Assembly: GCF_000282455.1 (NCBI RefSeq)
Contig: NZ_AKJG01000041.1
Location: 230,899-294,898, forward strand
DNA length: 64,000 bases
Direction: 5' to 3'
Source of the DNA: Pseudomonas sp. GM74
Lineage (GTDB): Bacteria; Pseudomonadota; Gammaproteobacteria; Pseudomonadales; Pseudomonadaceae
Position 1 is the stretch's first letter; each line of letters starts with the position of its first letter. Below are positions 7,376 through 15,868 of this stretch, piece after piece. A program made the translations under genes and the position numbers. The notes under the pieces are model-generated. The model saw only the letters and a list, made by a program, of their open reading frames with translations. It had not been told where the DNA came from and made no database searches.

Positions 7376-8334
7376 CAGAAATGTCCCTTGATCGCGAGTT
7401 CGCGGTAATAGGCGCCGAGGGCGGTGAGGCGGCAGCCGGTGGAGTGGATGGCGGCGTAGTACATGTGTTCGGCGTCCACCGGTTCGACCAGACTGTGGCG
7501 GTTGCACTTTTGCAACTGGGCGAAGACGTCGCCGTGCTCCGGGTTGAATTCAGGCTCGGTGGGCTCAAAGCTGGGGGCGAGGGGGTACACCGACTCCGCT
7601 TCGGCAAACCATTCGGGGAGTTTGCGCAGGATCTCCTTGGGAATCAGCGGCGACACTTCGCGCAGGGAAATGAACTGCGAGACGTTGGTCTTGAACACCG
7701 GGCGCTGTTCCCAGGCATCGAGGGCGTTGTCGACAAACGAATAGAGGCTGCCGGGTGTGATCTTGCCCAGGATGTTCGCTGCTCCACCATGCAGGGCCTG
7801 GAGCAATAGTCCGGTGAACACGCCGTGTTGCGCGCCCTCCATTGCCGGCTCTTCCTTTTTGCAGGCGGTCAGAATGGTCATGCCTTCACCGACCACGCTG
7901 CCTTCACTGCGCAAGGCGCGCAGTTCACCGGCCGAGCCGCTCTGGCAACAGTCGAGAATGATCACTTTGTTTTTGATCTTCGTGGCCTTGCTCGCCCAGT
8001 TGAGAATGTCGCTGAGGCGTATCCCGTCCTTGGCGCTCTTGTAATCCTGCGGGATCAACATGCCTTCGTCGGTGTCGGTGTCGAAGCTGCCGTGGCCGGC
8101 GAAATACAGCAGCGCGACATTGCAGTCCCCGGCAAACAGCTCACGGATCTGGTCTTCGAGTTTTTCCCGGCTCAGGTAGTCCTCGGCAGAGGTCAGTACG
8201 ATGTTCTTGAAGTTCGGATCGCCATTGGCGTCGGTCTTCAGCACCGAGGCCATGGCCATGGCGTCATTGCTGCAACCGCTCAGGCGCGACACATGGGTGT
8301 AGTCGTTGATGCCGATAAACAGTCCCTTGCGCAT
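7375..8334 (-). CDS. Caspase-like (peptidase C14) protease, probable Thoeris type IV effector
   Basis: 319 residues. The N-terminal 225 residues are a caspase-hemoglobinase fold: GLFIGINDY at the start, the catalytic histidine H81 in YFAGHGS, and the catalytic cysteine C130 in ILDCCQSG; TILTACKKEE forms the next strand. Residues about 235-319 are an added domain with no recognised family and could bind a signal molecule. No signal peptide, so cytoplasmic. It lies 2 bases after the ThsB-like TIR gene and overlaps the next TIR gene by one base. In type IV Thoeris a TIR enzyme makes a cyclic ADP-ribose isomer that activates a caspase-like protease, which then degrades cell proteins; the gene pair here fits that. 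Confidence 0.88.
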   Translation of the reverse strand: MRKGLFIGINDYTHVSRLSGCSNDAMAMASVLKTDANGDPNFKNIVLTSAEDYLSREKLEDQIRELFAGDCNVALLYFAGHGSFDTDTDEGMLIPQDYKSAKDGIRLSDILNWASKATKIKNKVIILDCCQSGSAGELRALRSEGSVVGEGMTILTACKKEEPAMEGAQHGVFTGLLLQALHGGAANILGKITPGSLYSFVDNALDAWEQRPVFKTNVSQFISLREVSPLIPKEILRKLPEWFAEAESVYPLAPSFEPTEPEFNPEHGDVFAQLQKCNRHSLVEPVDAEHMYYAAIHSTGCRLTALGAYYRELAIKGHF

Positions 8335-8336
8335 GG

Positions 8337-8744
8337 TTACACCGCCGTATGCTTGCGAATCGCATCGATGATGCTGTTGGTGTTCCACGCACACTCGGCA
8401 TGTGCCGCCTCACGTACTACCGTGGAAATCCGCTCGGCGCCGAACGGCTTGATCGCAATGATCACCTTGCCCATGCGCTTGGCGATCTCGATTTCCTTGT
8501 TGATCCACTTGCTGTAGGTGGAGTACATCCCGGCCATGATCAATACCGCCGAACACGGGCGGATCTTGTTTTCGATGGCCTCCTCAAGTTGTTTGTCGGT
8601 TTTCGCGCCGACAATCGGGTTGTCCGGCGGCACCGAAAAATTCTTGTAGGTGAAACCAGGCTTGGCGTTGAGCAGGCGCACGAGATTGTCGTGGGCGTCG
8701 GAGTAGTTCCACGAGTGGCTGATGAACAGATGGTAGGTTTGCAT
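8337..8744 (-). CDS. ThsB-like TIR protein (Thoeris sensor/signal synthase)
   Basis: 135 residues, almost entirely one TIR-like domain of the ThsB (DUF1863, PF08937) kind: HLFISHSWNYSDAHDNL at the start, an unusually long loop around KNFSVPPDNP, AVLIMAGMYS, and the helix SKWINKEIEIAKRMGK with candidate catalytic glutamate E84, followed by VIIAIKPFG. ThsB proteins sense phage and convert NAD+ to a cyclic nucleotide signal. First gene of the operon; ATG at 8744 follows GAGGGA. Family assignment is firm at the fold level; function in defence is inferred from the pairing with a caspase-like gene. Confidence 0.88.
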   Translation of the reverse strand: MQTYHLFISHSWNYSDAHDNLVRLLNAKPGFTYKNFSVPPDNPIVGAKTDKQLEEAIENKIRPCSAVLIMAGMYSTYSKWINKEIEIAKRMGKVIIAIKPFGAERISTVVREAAHAECAWNTNSIIDAIRKHTAV

Positions 8745-8901
8745 GGGTGTCCCTCGGTGTCGCTGGAGTGCGAAGAGGGTTTGAAACTAGGCGATTACAG
8801 GTCGGCTACAAGAGGCCGAAGCGGAAAGAGAAATGTCCTACAGGTGCGCGCGCTGGCGCCTTACAGAAAGGTCTGATGTTTAAGCGGGGGAAGATCCAGC
8901 C

Positions 8902-8934
8902 GCCGACCACCCCGCGTAAAGCTGGGCGGTCGGC
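8902..8934 (-). terminator. Hairpin after rsgA (weak terminator candidate)
   Basis: Arms GCCGACC-A-CCC and GGG-C-GGTCGGC around a 10-base loop, 9 bases past the rsgA stop. There is no clear T-run on the minus strand, so termination is uncertain. The rest of 8745-8942 holds no gene; it must contain the TIR operon promoter, but I see no strong match. Confidence 0.4.
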
Positions 8935-8942
8935 ATGTCTGT

Positions 8943-9974
8943 TTAGTAGCCGTTTTCCGGCAGACTGGCGATGATCGAGCGGTAGCTGTTCATCCGTTGC
9001 TGCTGCACGCGGCCATCTTCAAGGGCCTTGAGCAGGGCGCAACCGGGTTCGCGGTCATGCTTGCAGTCGCGGAAGCGGCAGGTACCCAGCAGGTCGTTGA
9101 ACTCGATGAAGCCGGCTTCGACGTCGGCACGGCTGACGTGGCCCAGGCCGAATTCGCGGATACCCGGGGAGTCGATCAACTCACCGCCGCCGGGGAAGTG
9201 GAACAACCGCGCGGTAGTGGTGGTGTGGGTACCCTGGCCGGACAGCTCGGACAGCGGGCCGACGCGGGTCTCGACATCCGGCAGCAGGCTGTTGACCAGC
9301 GACGACTTGCCCACACCGGACTGGCCGACGAACACGCTGATGCGTCCGTCCAGTTGCGTCTGCAACTGCTCCATACCGTTACCGTGATGCGCCGACACTT
9401 CCAGCACCGGGTAACCGAGAGTGCGGTATACGGCGAGCAAGGCATTCAGCGCAGGGGCGTTGTTTTCGTCGATCAGGTCGTATTTGTTCAGCAGCAGCAG
9501 CGGCTTGATGCCCGCATGTTCGGCCGCCACCAGGTAGCGGTCGATCAGGTTGGCGTGGGGTTCGGGCAGTGGTGCAAACACGATGACGATCATGTCGACG
9601 TTGGCCGCCACAGGCTTGAGCTGACCACGGCTGTCCGGGCGGCACAGCTCGGTGTTGCGCGGCAGTTGCGCCACGATCACGCCGATGCCCTGGTTGCCGG
9701 CGCGCCACACCACCTGATCGCCGGTCACCAGTGCCGGCAGGTTCGCGCGCAGGTGGCAACGGAACACCTGACCGGCGAGCTCGCCGTCGCAGGCCTCGAC
9801 CTCAACCTGCACACCGAAGTGCGCGATCACCAGACCGTGCTGTTCCGGGCCCAGATCGCCGCCCTCAAGTGCCTCGACAGCCGAGGACTCGCGTTTGGCG
9901 GCGCGGGCAGCGCGTTCGCCCTGAATCTTTTCGATGCGCCAGTTTTGGCGGCGATTGAGTTGGCGTTTGGCCAT
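8943..9974 (-). CDS. rsgA: Ribosome small-subunit-dependent GTPase A
   Basis: 343-residue circularly permuted GTPase that helps late maturation of the 30S ribosomal subunit. An N-terminal OB fold (about 45-115) precedes the GTPase domain, in which NKYD (G4, 163-166) comes before the P-loop GQSGVGKSS (217-225), the order expected for this family. The C-terminal zinc site is C299, C304, H306 and C312. Divergent from orn with 106 bases between, as in other Pseudomonas. Its separation from motB by 4 kb of accessory genes is the unusual point. Confidence 0.96.
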   Translation of the reverse strand: MAKRQLNRRQNWRIEKIQGERAARAAKRESSAVEALEGGDLGPEQHGLVIAHFGVQVEVEACDGELAGQVFRCHLRANLPALVTGDQVVWRAGNQGIGVIVAQLPRNTELCRPDSRGQLKPVAANVDMIVIVFAPLPEPHANLIDRYLVAAEHAGIKPLLLLNKYDLIDENNAPALNALLAVYRTLGYPVLEVSAHHGNGMEQLQTQLDGRISVFVGQSGVGKSSLVNSLLPDVETRVGPLSELSGQGTHTTTTARLFHFPGGGELIDSPGIREFGLGHVSRADVEAGFIEFNDLLGTCRFRDCKHDREPGCALLKALEDGRVQQQRMNSYRSIIASLPENGY

Positions 9975-10080
9975 GGGTGTTCCGTATAAAGAATGCAGCG
10001 ATTAGGTAAAACGGCCGCGAGTTTAGCACGCCCGGCCACCGGCCTAGGCTAAACTGCGCAGCATTGCTTAGGAGCCGAAC

Positions 10081-10623
10081 ATGCAAAATCCGCAGAACCT
10101 GATCTGGATCGACCTGGAAATGACCGGTCTGAACCCTGATACCGACGTCATTATCGAAATGGCCACCATCGTCACCGACAGTGACCTGAACACCCTGGCC
10201 GAAGGCCCGGTGATCGCCATTCACCACAGCGACGAAATCCTCGCCGGCATGGACGAGTGGAACACCCGTCAACATGGCGGTTCGGGGCTGACCCAGCGGG
10301 TTCGCGATAGCCGTATCAGCATGGCCGAAGCCGAAGCCGAAACCATCGCCTTCCTGGAGCAGTGGGTGCCGAAGGGCAAATCGCCGATCTGCGGCAACAG
10401 CATCTGCCAGGACCGTCGCTTCCTTTATACCCACATGAAATCCCTGGAAAGCTATTTCCACTATCGCAACCTCGACGTGTCCACGCTCAAAGAGCTGGCC
10501 GCGCGCTGGGCGCCGGACGTGCGTGACAGCTTCAAGAAGGGCAGCACCCACCTGGCGCTGGACGACATCCGTGAATCCATCGCCGAGTTGCAGCACTACC
10601 GCAAGCATTTCATCAAGTTCTAA
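10081..10623 (+). CDS. orn: Oligoribonuclease
   Basis: 180-residue DEDDh 3'-5' exonuclease that clears very short RNAs, including pGpG from c-di-GMP breakdown, making it important for signalling in Pseudomonas. The first acidic pair is D11 and E13 in [10 protein letters not shown]; the later motif [10 protein letters not shown] carries the catalytic histidine and aspartate. Full length for the family. ATG at 10081 follows AGGAG. Confidence 0.97.
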   Translation: MQNPQNLIWIDLEMTGLNPDTDVIIEMATIVTDSDLNTLAEGPVIAIHHSDEILAGMDEWNTRQHGGSGLTQRVRDSRISMAEAEAETIAFLEQWVPKGKSPICGNSICQDRRFLYTHMKSLESYFHYRNLDVSTLKELAARWAPDVRDSFKKGSTHLALDDIRESIAELQHYRKHFIKF

Positions 10624-10743
10624 TTCACGGGCGGCGTTCCGACGATGGCGTAGGCACAGTCGCCACCGGTGGTCGGGTAGCGCCCTCTTTTGGTGCCTCG
10701 GCGAAGTGAGTAGACTGCGCGCCTTTTCGCAAGGACCGCCACC

Positions 10744-11355
10744 ATGTTGCTGATGCTCTACCTGATCGCCATCACCGCCGAAGCCATGACCGGCGCCCTG
10801 TCTGCCGGGCGTCGTGGCATGGACTGGTTTGGCGTGGTGCTGATCGCTTGCGTCACTGCACTGGGGGGTGGTTCGGTGCGCGATGTGCTGCTCGGGCATT
10901 ACCCGCTGACGTGGGTCAAACACCCGGAATACCTGGTGCTGACCACGGCTGCCGCCATGATCACGGTGTTCACGGCGCGCTGGATGCGGCATCTGCGTTC
11001 ACTGTTCCTGGTGCTGGACGCCATGGGCCTGGTGGCGTTCACCCTGATCGGCTGCATCACTGCCCTGGAAATGGGGCATGGCATGTTGGTGGCGTCGGTC
11101 AGCGGCGTGATCACCGGCGTTTTCGGCGGCATCCTGCGGGACATTTTCTGCAACGATATTCCGCTGATTTTTCGGCGTGAGCTTTATGCCAGCGTTTCGT
11201 TTGCGGCGGCATGGTGTTACATGCTGTGTATCTACCTGCAATTGCCCGGTGAACAATCGATTCTGATCACTTTGTTCGGCGGTTTTCTGCTGCGCTTGCT
11301 GGCGATCCGTTTTCATTGGGAAATGCCCAAGTTCGTCTACAACGACGAAACCTGA
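10744..11355 (+). CDS. TRIC/UPF0126 family membrane protein
   Basis: 203-residue integral membrane protein with about seven hydrophobic segments and the internal duplication of the UPF0126 (YicG/YadS) family: GGGSVRDVLLG in the first half and FGGILRDIFCND in the second. Relatives are prokaryotic trimeric intracellular cation channels. ATG at 10744 follows AAGGA. Its last 19 bases overlap the 3' end of the convergent queG. Substrate in vivo is unknown. Confidence 0.85.
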   Translation: MLLMLYLIAITAEAMTGALSAGRRGMDWFGVVLIACVTALGGGSVRDVLLGHYPLTWVKHPEYLVLTTAAAMITVFTARWMRHLRSLFLVLDAMGLVAFTLIGCITALEMGHGMLVASVSGVITGVFGGILRDIFCNDIPLIFRRELYASVSFAAAWCYMLCIYLQLPGEQSILITLFGGFLLRLLAIRFHWEMPKFVYNDET

Positions 11356-12416
11356 CGTTCAGCGTGTTGCCGCAACGCCCATTCGACATGTTCACGCACC
11401 AGTTCCGACGGATGCTCCCGTCGCGCCTTCAGCGCCTCCAGCACCGCAATCGTTGAAGGCGCATTGCCCAGGCCCACCGCCAGGTTGCGCAACCAGTTTT
11501 CGTAACCGGTCCGGCGCAGCGGCGAGCCTTCGGTGCTGCTGAGAAACCTCTCTTCATCCCACATGAACAGTTCCGCCAGCCCGGCGTTATCCAGGTTGTG
11601 TCGCGGCTTGAAGTCACCCTCACCGGACGGGCGGGCGAAGCGGTTCCACGGACAGACAATCTGGCAGTCATCGCAGCCGAACACCCGGTTGCCGATCAGT
11701 GGCCGCAGGTCTTCAGGGATCGCGCCTTTGAGTTCGATGGTCAGGTAGGAAATGCAGCGTCTGGCGTCCAGTACATAGGGGCCGACGAAGGCGTTGGTCG
11801 GGCAGATGTCGAGGCAGGCACTGCAACGGCCGCAATGTTCGGTGGCGTGGGGCGGGTCGACCGGCAGCGGCAAGTCGACGAACAGTTCGGCGAGAAAAAA
11901 GTAACTGCCGGCTTTGCGATTGAGGACCAGGGTATTTTTGCCGATCCATCCAAGCCCCGCCTGTTCGGCGATGGCTTTTTCCAGCACCGGGGCACTGTCG
12001 ACAAAAGCACGGAAGCCGAACGGTCCAATCTCGGCCTGAATCTTTTCCGCCAGTTGCTGCACGCGTTTGCGGATCAGCTTGTGGTAATCACGGCCCAGGG
12101 CATAACGGGAGACGTAGGCTTTTTCCGGTTGGGCCAACACTTTCGCCATTTGGGTGTCGCCGGCCAGGTAATCCATGCGCAAGGACACCACGCGCAAAGT
12201 GCCCGGTACCAGCTCTTCGGGGTGCGAGCGCTTGCTGCCGTGGGCGCCCATGTAGTCCATTTCGCCGTGGTAGCCGGCTTCGAGCCAGCGTTCCAGGTGC
12301 TGTTCATGCTCGGCCAGGTCGAGGCCGCTGATGCCGACTTGCTGGAAGCCCAGCTCGCGGCCCCAGTCCTTGATGGATTGGGCGAGGGCGGACAGGTCTG
12401 TGGTAATAGCAGGCAT
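11337..12416 (-). CDS. queG: Epoxyqueuosine reductase
   Basis: 359-residue cobalamin and iron-sulfur enzyme for the last step of queuosine formation in tRNA. Two [4Fe-4S] motifs are visible, HCGRCSACLDICPTNAF and GCDDCQIVCPWN, in the usual central ferredoxin-like domain, followed by a C-terminal HEAT-like region. I chose ATG at 12416 (MPAITTDLSALA); an upstream in-frame start would run into the nnr promoter region. Divergent from nnr with 63 bases between. Confidence 0.95.
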   Translation of the reverse strand: MPAITTDLSALAQSIKDWGRELGFQQVGISGLDLAEHEQHLERWLEAGYHGEMDYMGAHGSKRSHPEELVPGTLRVVSLRMDYLAGDTQMAKVLAQPEKAYVSRYALGRDYHKLIRKRVQQLAEKIQAEIGPFGFRAFVDSAPVLEKAIAEQAGLGWIGKNTLVLNRKAGSYFFLAELFVDLPLPVDPPHATEHCGRCSACLDICPTNAFVGPYVLDARRCISYLTIELKGAIPEDLRPLIGNRVFGCDDCQIVCPWNRFARPSGEGDFKPRHNLDNAGLAELFMWDEERFLSSTEGSPLRRTGYENWLRNLAVGLGNAPSTIAVLEALKARREHPSELVREHVEWALRQHAERQVSSL

Positions 12417-12479
12417 GAGGCGAGAGAAACCGGAACTGAGATGCGTATAATTCTGCCAGACATCGGAGCCCGAAGACGC

Positions 12480-13979
12480 ATGCCACACACTAAAGATGAA
12501 TTACCCGACGTGCTGTACAGCGCCGCCCAGGTGCGAGCACTCGACGCGAGCCTGATCGCAGCCGGTACGGCGGGCTTCGAATTGATGCAGCGCGCGGCAC
12601 GGGCGACGTGGCGCGCGCTGGTGCGGCAGTGGCCGACAGCGAACGAACTGAGCGTGCTGGCCGGACATGGCAACAACGCAGGCGACGGGTATTTGGTGGC
12701 CGTGTTGGCCCAGCGCGCCGGTTGGTCGGTGCGGGTGCTGGCGGTGGGGGATCCGCAGCGCTTGCAGGGTGATGCGGCGTTGGCCCATGCCGAGGCGGTG
12801 TCCGAAAACGTGCTCGTCGAGCCCTGGACGGCACAATCCGGATTGCGCGGCATTGTGCTGGATGCTTTGCTTGGCACCGGCCTGAGCGGTAATGTCCGTG
12901 AGCCGTATGCCAGCGCCATCGCCGCAATCAATGCCAGCGGACTGCCGGTTGCTGCGGTGGATATTCCGTCAGGGTTGTGCGCGGATACGGGCCGCATCCT
13001 TGGTTGTGTCGTGCATGCCGACCTTACGGTCACGTTCATTGGCTTGAAGGTGGGGTTGTTCACCGGTGATGCCGCGGATGTGACGGGTGAGCTGGTGTTC
13101 AACGATTTGCAGGCTGATCCGCAGTTGCTCGACGGCACTGCGTTCGCGGCTCGGCGCTTGAGTATCGCTAACCTGCCGCGTCTGGCGACCCGGGCGCCGG
13201 CATCCCATAAAGGCAAGTTCGGCCATGTGCTGCTCATTGGTGGAGATCGCGGTTACGGTGGGGCAATTTTGCTGAGTGCGCAAAGTGCACTGCGCAGCGG
13301 TGCGGGCATGGTTTCGCTGTCCACCCGTCCGGAACATGTTTCACCAGCGCTTTCTCGGATTCCGGAAGCCATGGTGCTGGGCACGTCGTCGGCCAATCAA
13401 CTGATGGGGCTGCTTGAGAAGGTATCGGTGTTGGTGGTCGGGCCGGGTCTGGGCCAGGCAGGGTGGGGGCGCAGCCTGTTGTCGGCTGCGGCCAATGCGC
13501 CGTTGCCGCAAGTCTGGGACGCCGATGCCTTGAATCTGCTGGCTGGCGGGCAGGTCAATCTGCCCAAGGGGTGCGTGATCACCCCGCATCCGGGGGAGGC
13601 GGCACGTTTGCTTGGGGTGAGCACCGCCGACGTTCAGTCTGACCGTCCCGCCGCAGCCCATGCCTTGAGTAAAAAATATACAGCTGTCGTCGTCCTCAAA
13701 GGTGCCGGCAGCCTGATCGCCCATCCCGATGGGCGTCTGGCGCTGTGTCATCAGGGGCACCCGGCGATGGCCACCGCCGGTCTGGGCGATGTGCTGGCCG
13801 GTGTGCTCGGCGCATTGCTGGCCCAGGGCATGGAACCTTTCGACGCAGCCTGCCTGGCGGTCTGGCTGCACGCCAATGCCGGCGAGCAACAAGGAAAATC
13901 GGGCCGTGGGCTGGCGGCCAGTGATCTGATTCCAGTCATTCGTCAGTTGTTGGAGGAGCAAGCACCGTGTCTGAAGTAA
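12480..13979 (+). CDS. nnr: Bifunctional NAD(P)H-hydrate epimerase/dehydratase
   Basis: 499 residues that repair hydrated NAD(P)H. The N-terminal YjeF_N epimerase domain (about 1-215) shows GHGNNAGDGYL; the C-terminal ADP-dependent dehydratase (about 225-495) shows GHVLLIGGDRGYGGA, ITPHPGEAARLL and TAGLGDVLAG. Start ATG at 12480 (MPHTKDEL); an in-frame ATG at 12441 overlaps a TATAAT at 12446-12451, so it is less likely. First gene of the long tsaE-amiB-mutL-miaA operon, overlapping tsaE by 13 bases. Confidence 0.94.
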   Translation: MPHTKDELPDVLYSAAQVRALDASLIAAGTAGFELMQRAARATWRALVRQWPTANELSVLAGHGNNAGDGYLVAVLAQRAGWSVRVLAVGDPQRLQGDAALAHAEAVSENVLVEPWTAQSGLRGIVLDALLGTGLSGNVREPYASAIAAINASGLPVAAVDIPSGLCADTGRILGCVVHADLTVTFIGLKVGLFTGDAADVTGELVFNDLQADPQLLDGTAFAARRLSIANLPRLATRAPASHKGKFGHVLLIGGDRGYGGAILLSAQSALRSGAGMVSLSTRPEHVSPALSRIPEAMVLGTSSANQLMGLLEKVSVLVVGPGLGQAGWGRSLLSAAANAPLPQVWDADALNLLAGGQVNLPKGCVITPHPGEAARLLGVSTADVQSDRPAAAHALSKKYTAVVVLKGAGSLIAHPDGRLALCHQGHPAMATAGLGDVLAGVLGALLAQGMEPFDAACLAVWLHANAGEQQGKSGRGLAASDLIPVIRQLLEEQAPCLK

Positions 13980-14437
13980 CCCTGTACCTGGCTGATGAGC
14001 AGGCCATGAGCGACTTTGGCGCACGCATTGCCCGAATCACCCAAGGCCATGGCCTGATCTTCCTTGAGGGCAACCTGGGGATGGGAAAAACCACGTTGTC
14101 CCGAGGCATCATCCGCGGTCTGGGGCATGTCGGGGCAGTCAAAAGCCCGACCTTCACCCTGGTCGAGCCCTACGAGATCGGTGACATTCGCGCCTTTCAT
14201 TTCGATTTGTACCGTCTGGTCGATCCGGAAGAGCTAGAGTTCCTCGGTATCCGCGACTACTTCGAAGACGATGCCCTGTGTCTGATCGAATGGCCCGATA
14301 AAGGTGCAGGCTTTTTGCCAAAGCCTGACCTGACCATTACCATTAGCCCGCAAGACAGCGGGCGTTCGCTGAAAATTTTATCCCAGGGTTCGCGTGGCGA
14401 GTCCTGGTGTGCCGCTTTGGCATTGGAATCCAAATAG
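13967..14437 (+). CDS. tsaE: tRNA threonylcarbamoyladenosine biosynthesis ATPase TsaE
   Basis: 156-residue P-loop ATPase that works with TsaB and TsaD to make t6A37 in ANN-decoding tRNAs. Walker A is GNLGMGKTT (35-43); KSPTFTLVEPY and HFDLYRL are family signatures. GTG start at 13967, inside the end of nnr, preceded by GGAGGAG. Normal length. Confidence 0.95.
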   Translation: MSEVTLYLADEQAMSDFGARIARITQGHGLIFLEGNLGMGKTTLSRGIIRGLGHVGAVKSPTFTLVEPYEIGDIRAFHFDLYRLVDPEELEFLGIRDYFEDDALCLIEWPDKGAGFLPKPDLTITISPQDSGRSLKILSQGSRGESWCAALALESK

Positions 14438-15868
14438 ATGATGGGGTTAGGTATGCGCTTTCGCGCGTTGGTGGCTGCCGTAGGGGTGTTGTTTTTGGCG
14501 GTGACCGTCGACGCTGTGGCCGATTCGAAGGTCAACAGTGTTCGTCTGTGGCGGGCACCGGACAACACACGACTGGTGTTTGACCTGACCGGCCCGGTGC
14601 AACACAGCGTCTTTACCCTGACGGCTCCGGATCGTCTGGTCATCGACATCAATGGCGCGACCCTCGGTGCGCCGCTCAACGTCAACACCTCGAATACCCC
14701 GATAACCGCCATGCGCTCGGCTCAACGCACGCCGACCGACCTGCGGGTGGTCATCGACCTGAAGAAGGCCGTGACGCCGAAAAGCTTCTCCCTGGCGCCG
14801 AACGCCCAGTACGGCAATCGGTTGGTGGTCGATCTGTTCGATAACGCCGCAGACGCCGCGCCTCCACCAGCGCCGACACCGTCGGTCGCCACGGTGCCCG
14901 CCGTGCCGGTCACGCCGACGGAACCTGCAATCAAATTGCCGCCAGCCCCGGCTGGCAAACGCGACATCGTAGTGGTGATCGACGCCGGTCACGGTGGCGA
15001 AGATCCGGGGGCTTCCGGCTCCCGAGGCCAGCGCGAGAAAGACGTGGTGCTACAGATTGCTCGCGAAACGCAACGGCAGGTCAACGGCATGAAAGGTTTC
15101 CGCGCCGAACTGACCCGTACCGGCGACTACTTCATTCCGTTGCGCGGCCGTACCGAAATCGCCCGCAAGAAAGGCGCCGACCTGTTCGTCTCGATCCACG
15201 CCGACGCCGCGCCTTCTGCCGCCGCTTTCGGTGCTTCGGTATTTGCCCTGTCCGATCGCGGCGCGACTTCCGAGACCGCCCGCTGGCTGGCCGACAGCGA
15301 AAACCGTTCCGACCTGATCGGTGGTGCCGGCAACGTCAGCCTCGATGACAAGGACCGCATGCTCGCTGGCGTGCTGCTCGACCTGTCGATGACGGCATCC
15401 CTGACCTCCAGCCTGAACGTTGGCCAGAAAGTCTTGAGCAACATCGGCCGGGTGACACCGCTGCACAAGCAACGGGTTGAGCAGGCCGGGTTCATGGTGC
15501 TGAAGTCGCCGGATATTCCGTCGATCCTCGTGGAAACCGGGTTCATCTCCAACGCCAACGAAGCCTCGAAGCTTGCCGCGTCGAGCCACCAGCAGGCGCT
15601 GGCGCGTTCGATCAGCAGCGGCGTGCGCCAGTTCTTCCAGCAGAACCCGCCGCCGGGCACTTACATTGCCTGGCTGCGCGACTCCGGCAAGATTGTGCAG
15701 GGACCGCGTGACCACCGCGTCAACCCGGGCGAGACCCTGGCGATGATCGCCGTGCGCTATCAGGTGTCGCCCGCCACCCTGCGCAGTGCCAACAACCTGT
15801 CGAGCGATGAGCTCAAGATCGGTCAGCACCTGACCATTCCGGGCACTGAATTGGCGGCCAAAGAATGA
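14438..15868 (+). CDS. amiB: N-acetylmuramoyl-L-alanine amidase with AMIN and LysM domains
   Basis: Periplasmic cell-wall hydrolase for daughter-cell separation, 476 residues. After a signal peptide (about 6-28) come an AMIN domain (about 32-130, septal targeting), a proline-rich linker, the zinc amidase_3 domain (about 175-400; [31 protein letters not shown]) and a C-terminal LysM repeat (about 425-472). The start may be 14438, 14441 or 14453; the last gives the tidiest signal peptide ([10 protein letters not shown]). Overlaps mutL by four bases. Confidence 0.94.
   Translation: MMGLGMRFRALVAAVGVLFLAVTVDAVADSKVNSVRLWRAPDNTRLVFDLTGPVQHSVFTLTAPDRLVIDINGATLGAPLNVNTSNTPITAMRSAQRTPTDLRVVIDLKKAVTPKSFSLAPNAQYGNRLVVDLFDNAADAAPPPAPTPSVATVPAVPVTPTEPAIKLPPAPAGKRDIVVVIDAGHGGEDPGASGSRGQREKDVVLQIARETQRQVNGMKGFRAELTRTGDYFIPLRGRTEIARKKGADLFVSIHADAAPSAAAFGASVFALSDRGATSETARWLADSENRSDLIGGAGNVSLDDKDRMLAGVLLDLSMTASLTSSLNVGQKVLSNIGRVTPLHKQRVEQAGFMVLKSPDIPSILVETGFISNANEASKLAASSHQQALARSISSGVRQFFQQNPPPGTYIAWLRDSGKIVQGPRDHRVNPGETLAMIAVRYQVSPATLRSANNLSSDELKIGQHLTIPGTELAAKE

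Noticed and set aside
6884..8744. Reading the cluster as a toxin-antitoxin or metacaspase stress operon without defence role
   Set aside because: The ThsB-like TIR next to a caspase-like protease in one tight operon matches the known TIR-caspase defence arrangement better; no antitoxin-like gene is present.
12441..12479. Earlier in-frame start for nnr (MRIILPDIG...)
   Set aside because: Overlaps a TATAAT promoter element; ATG at 12480 fits better.
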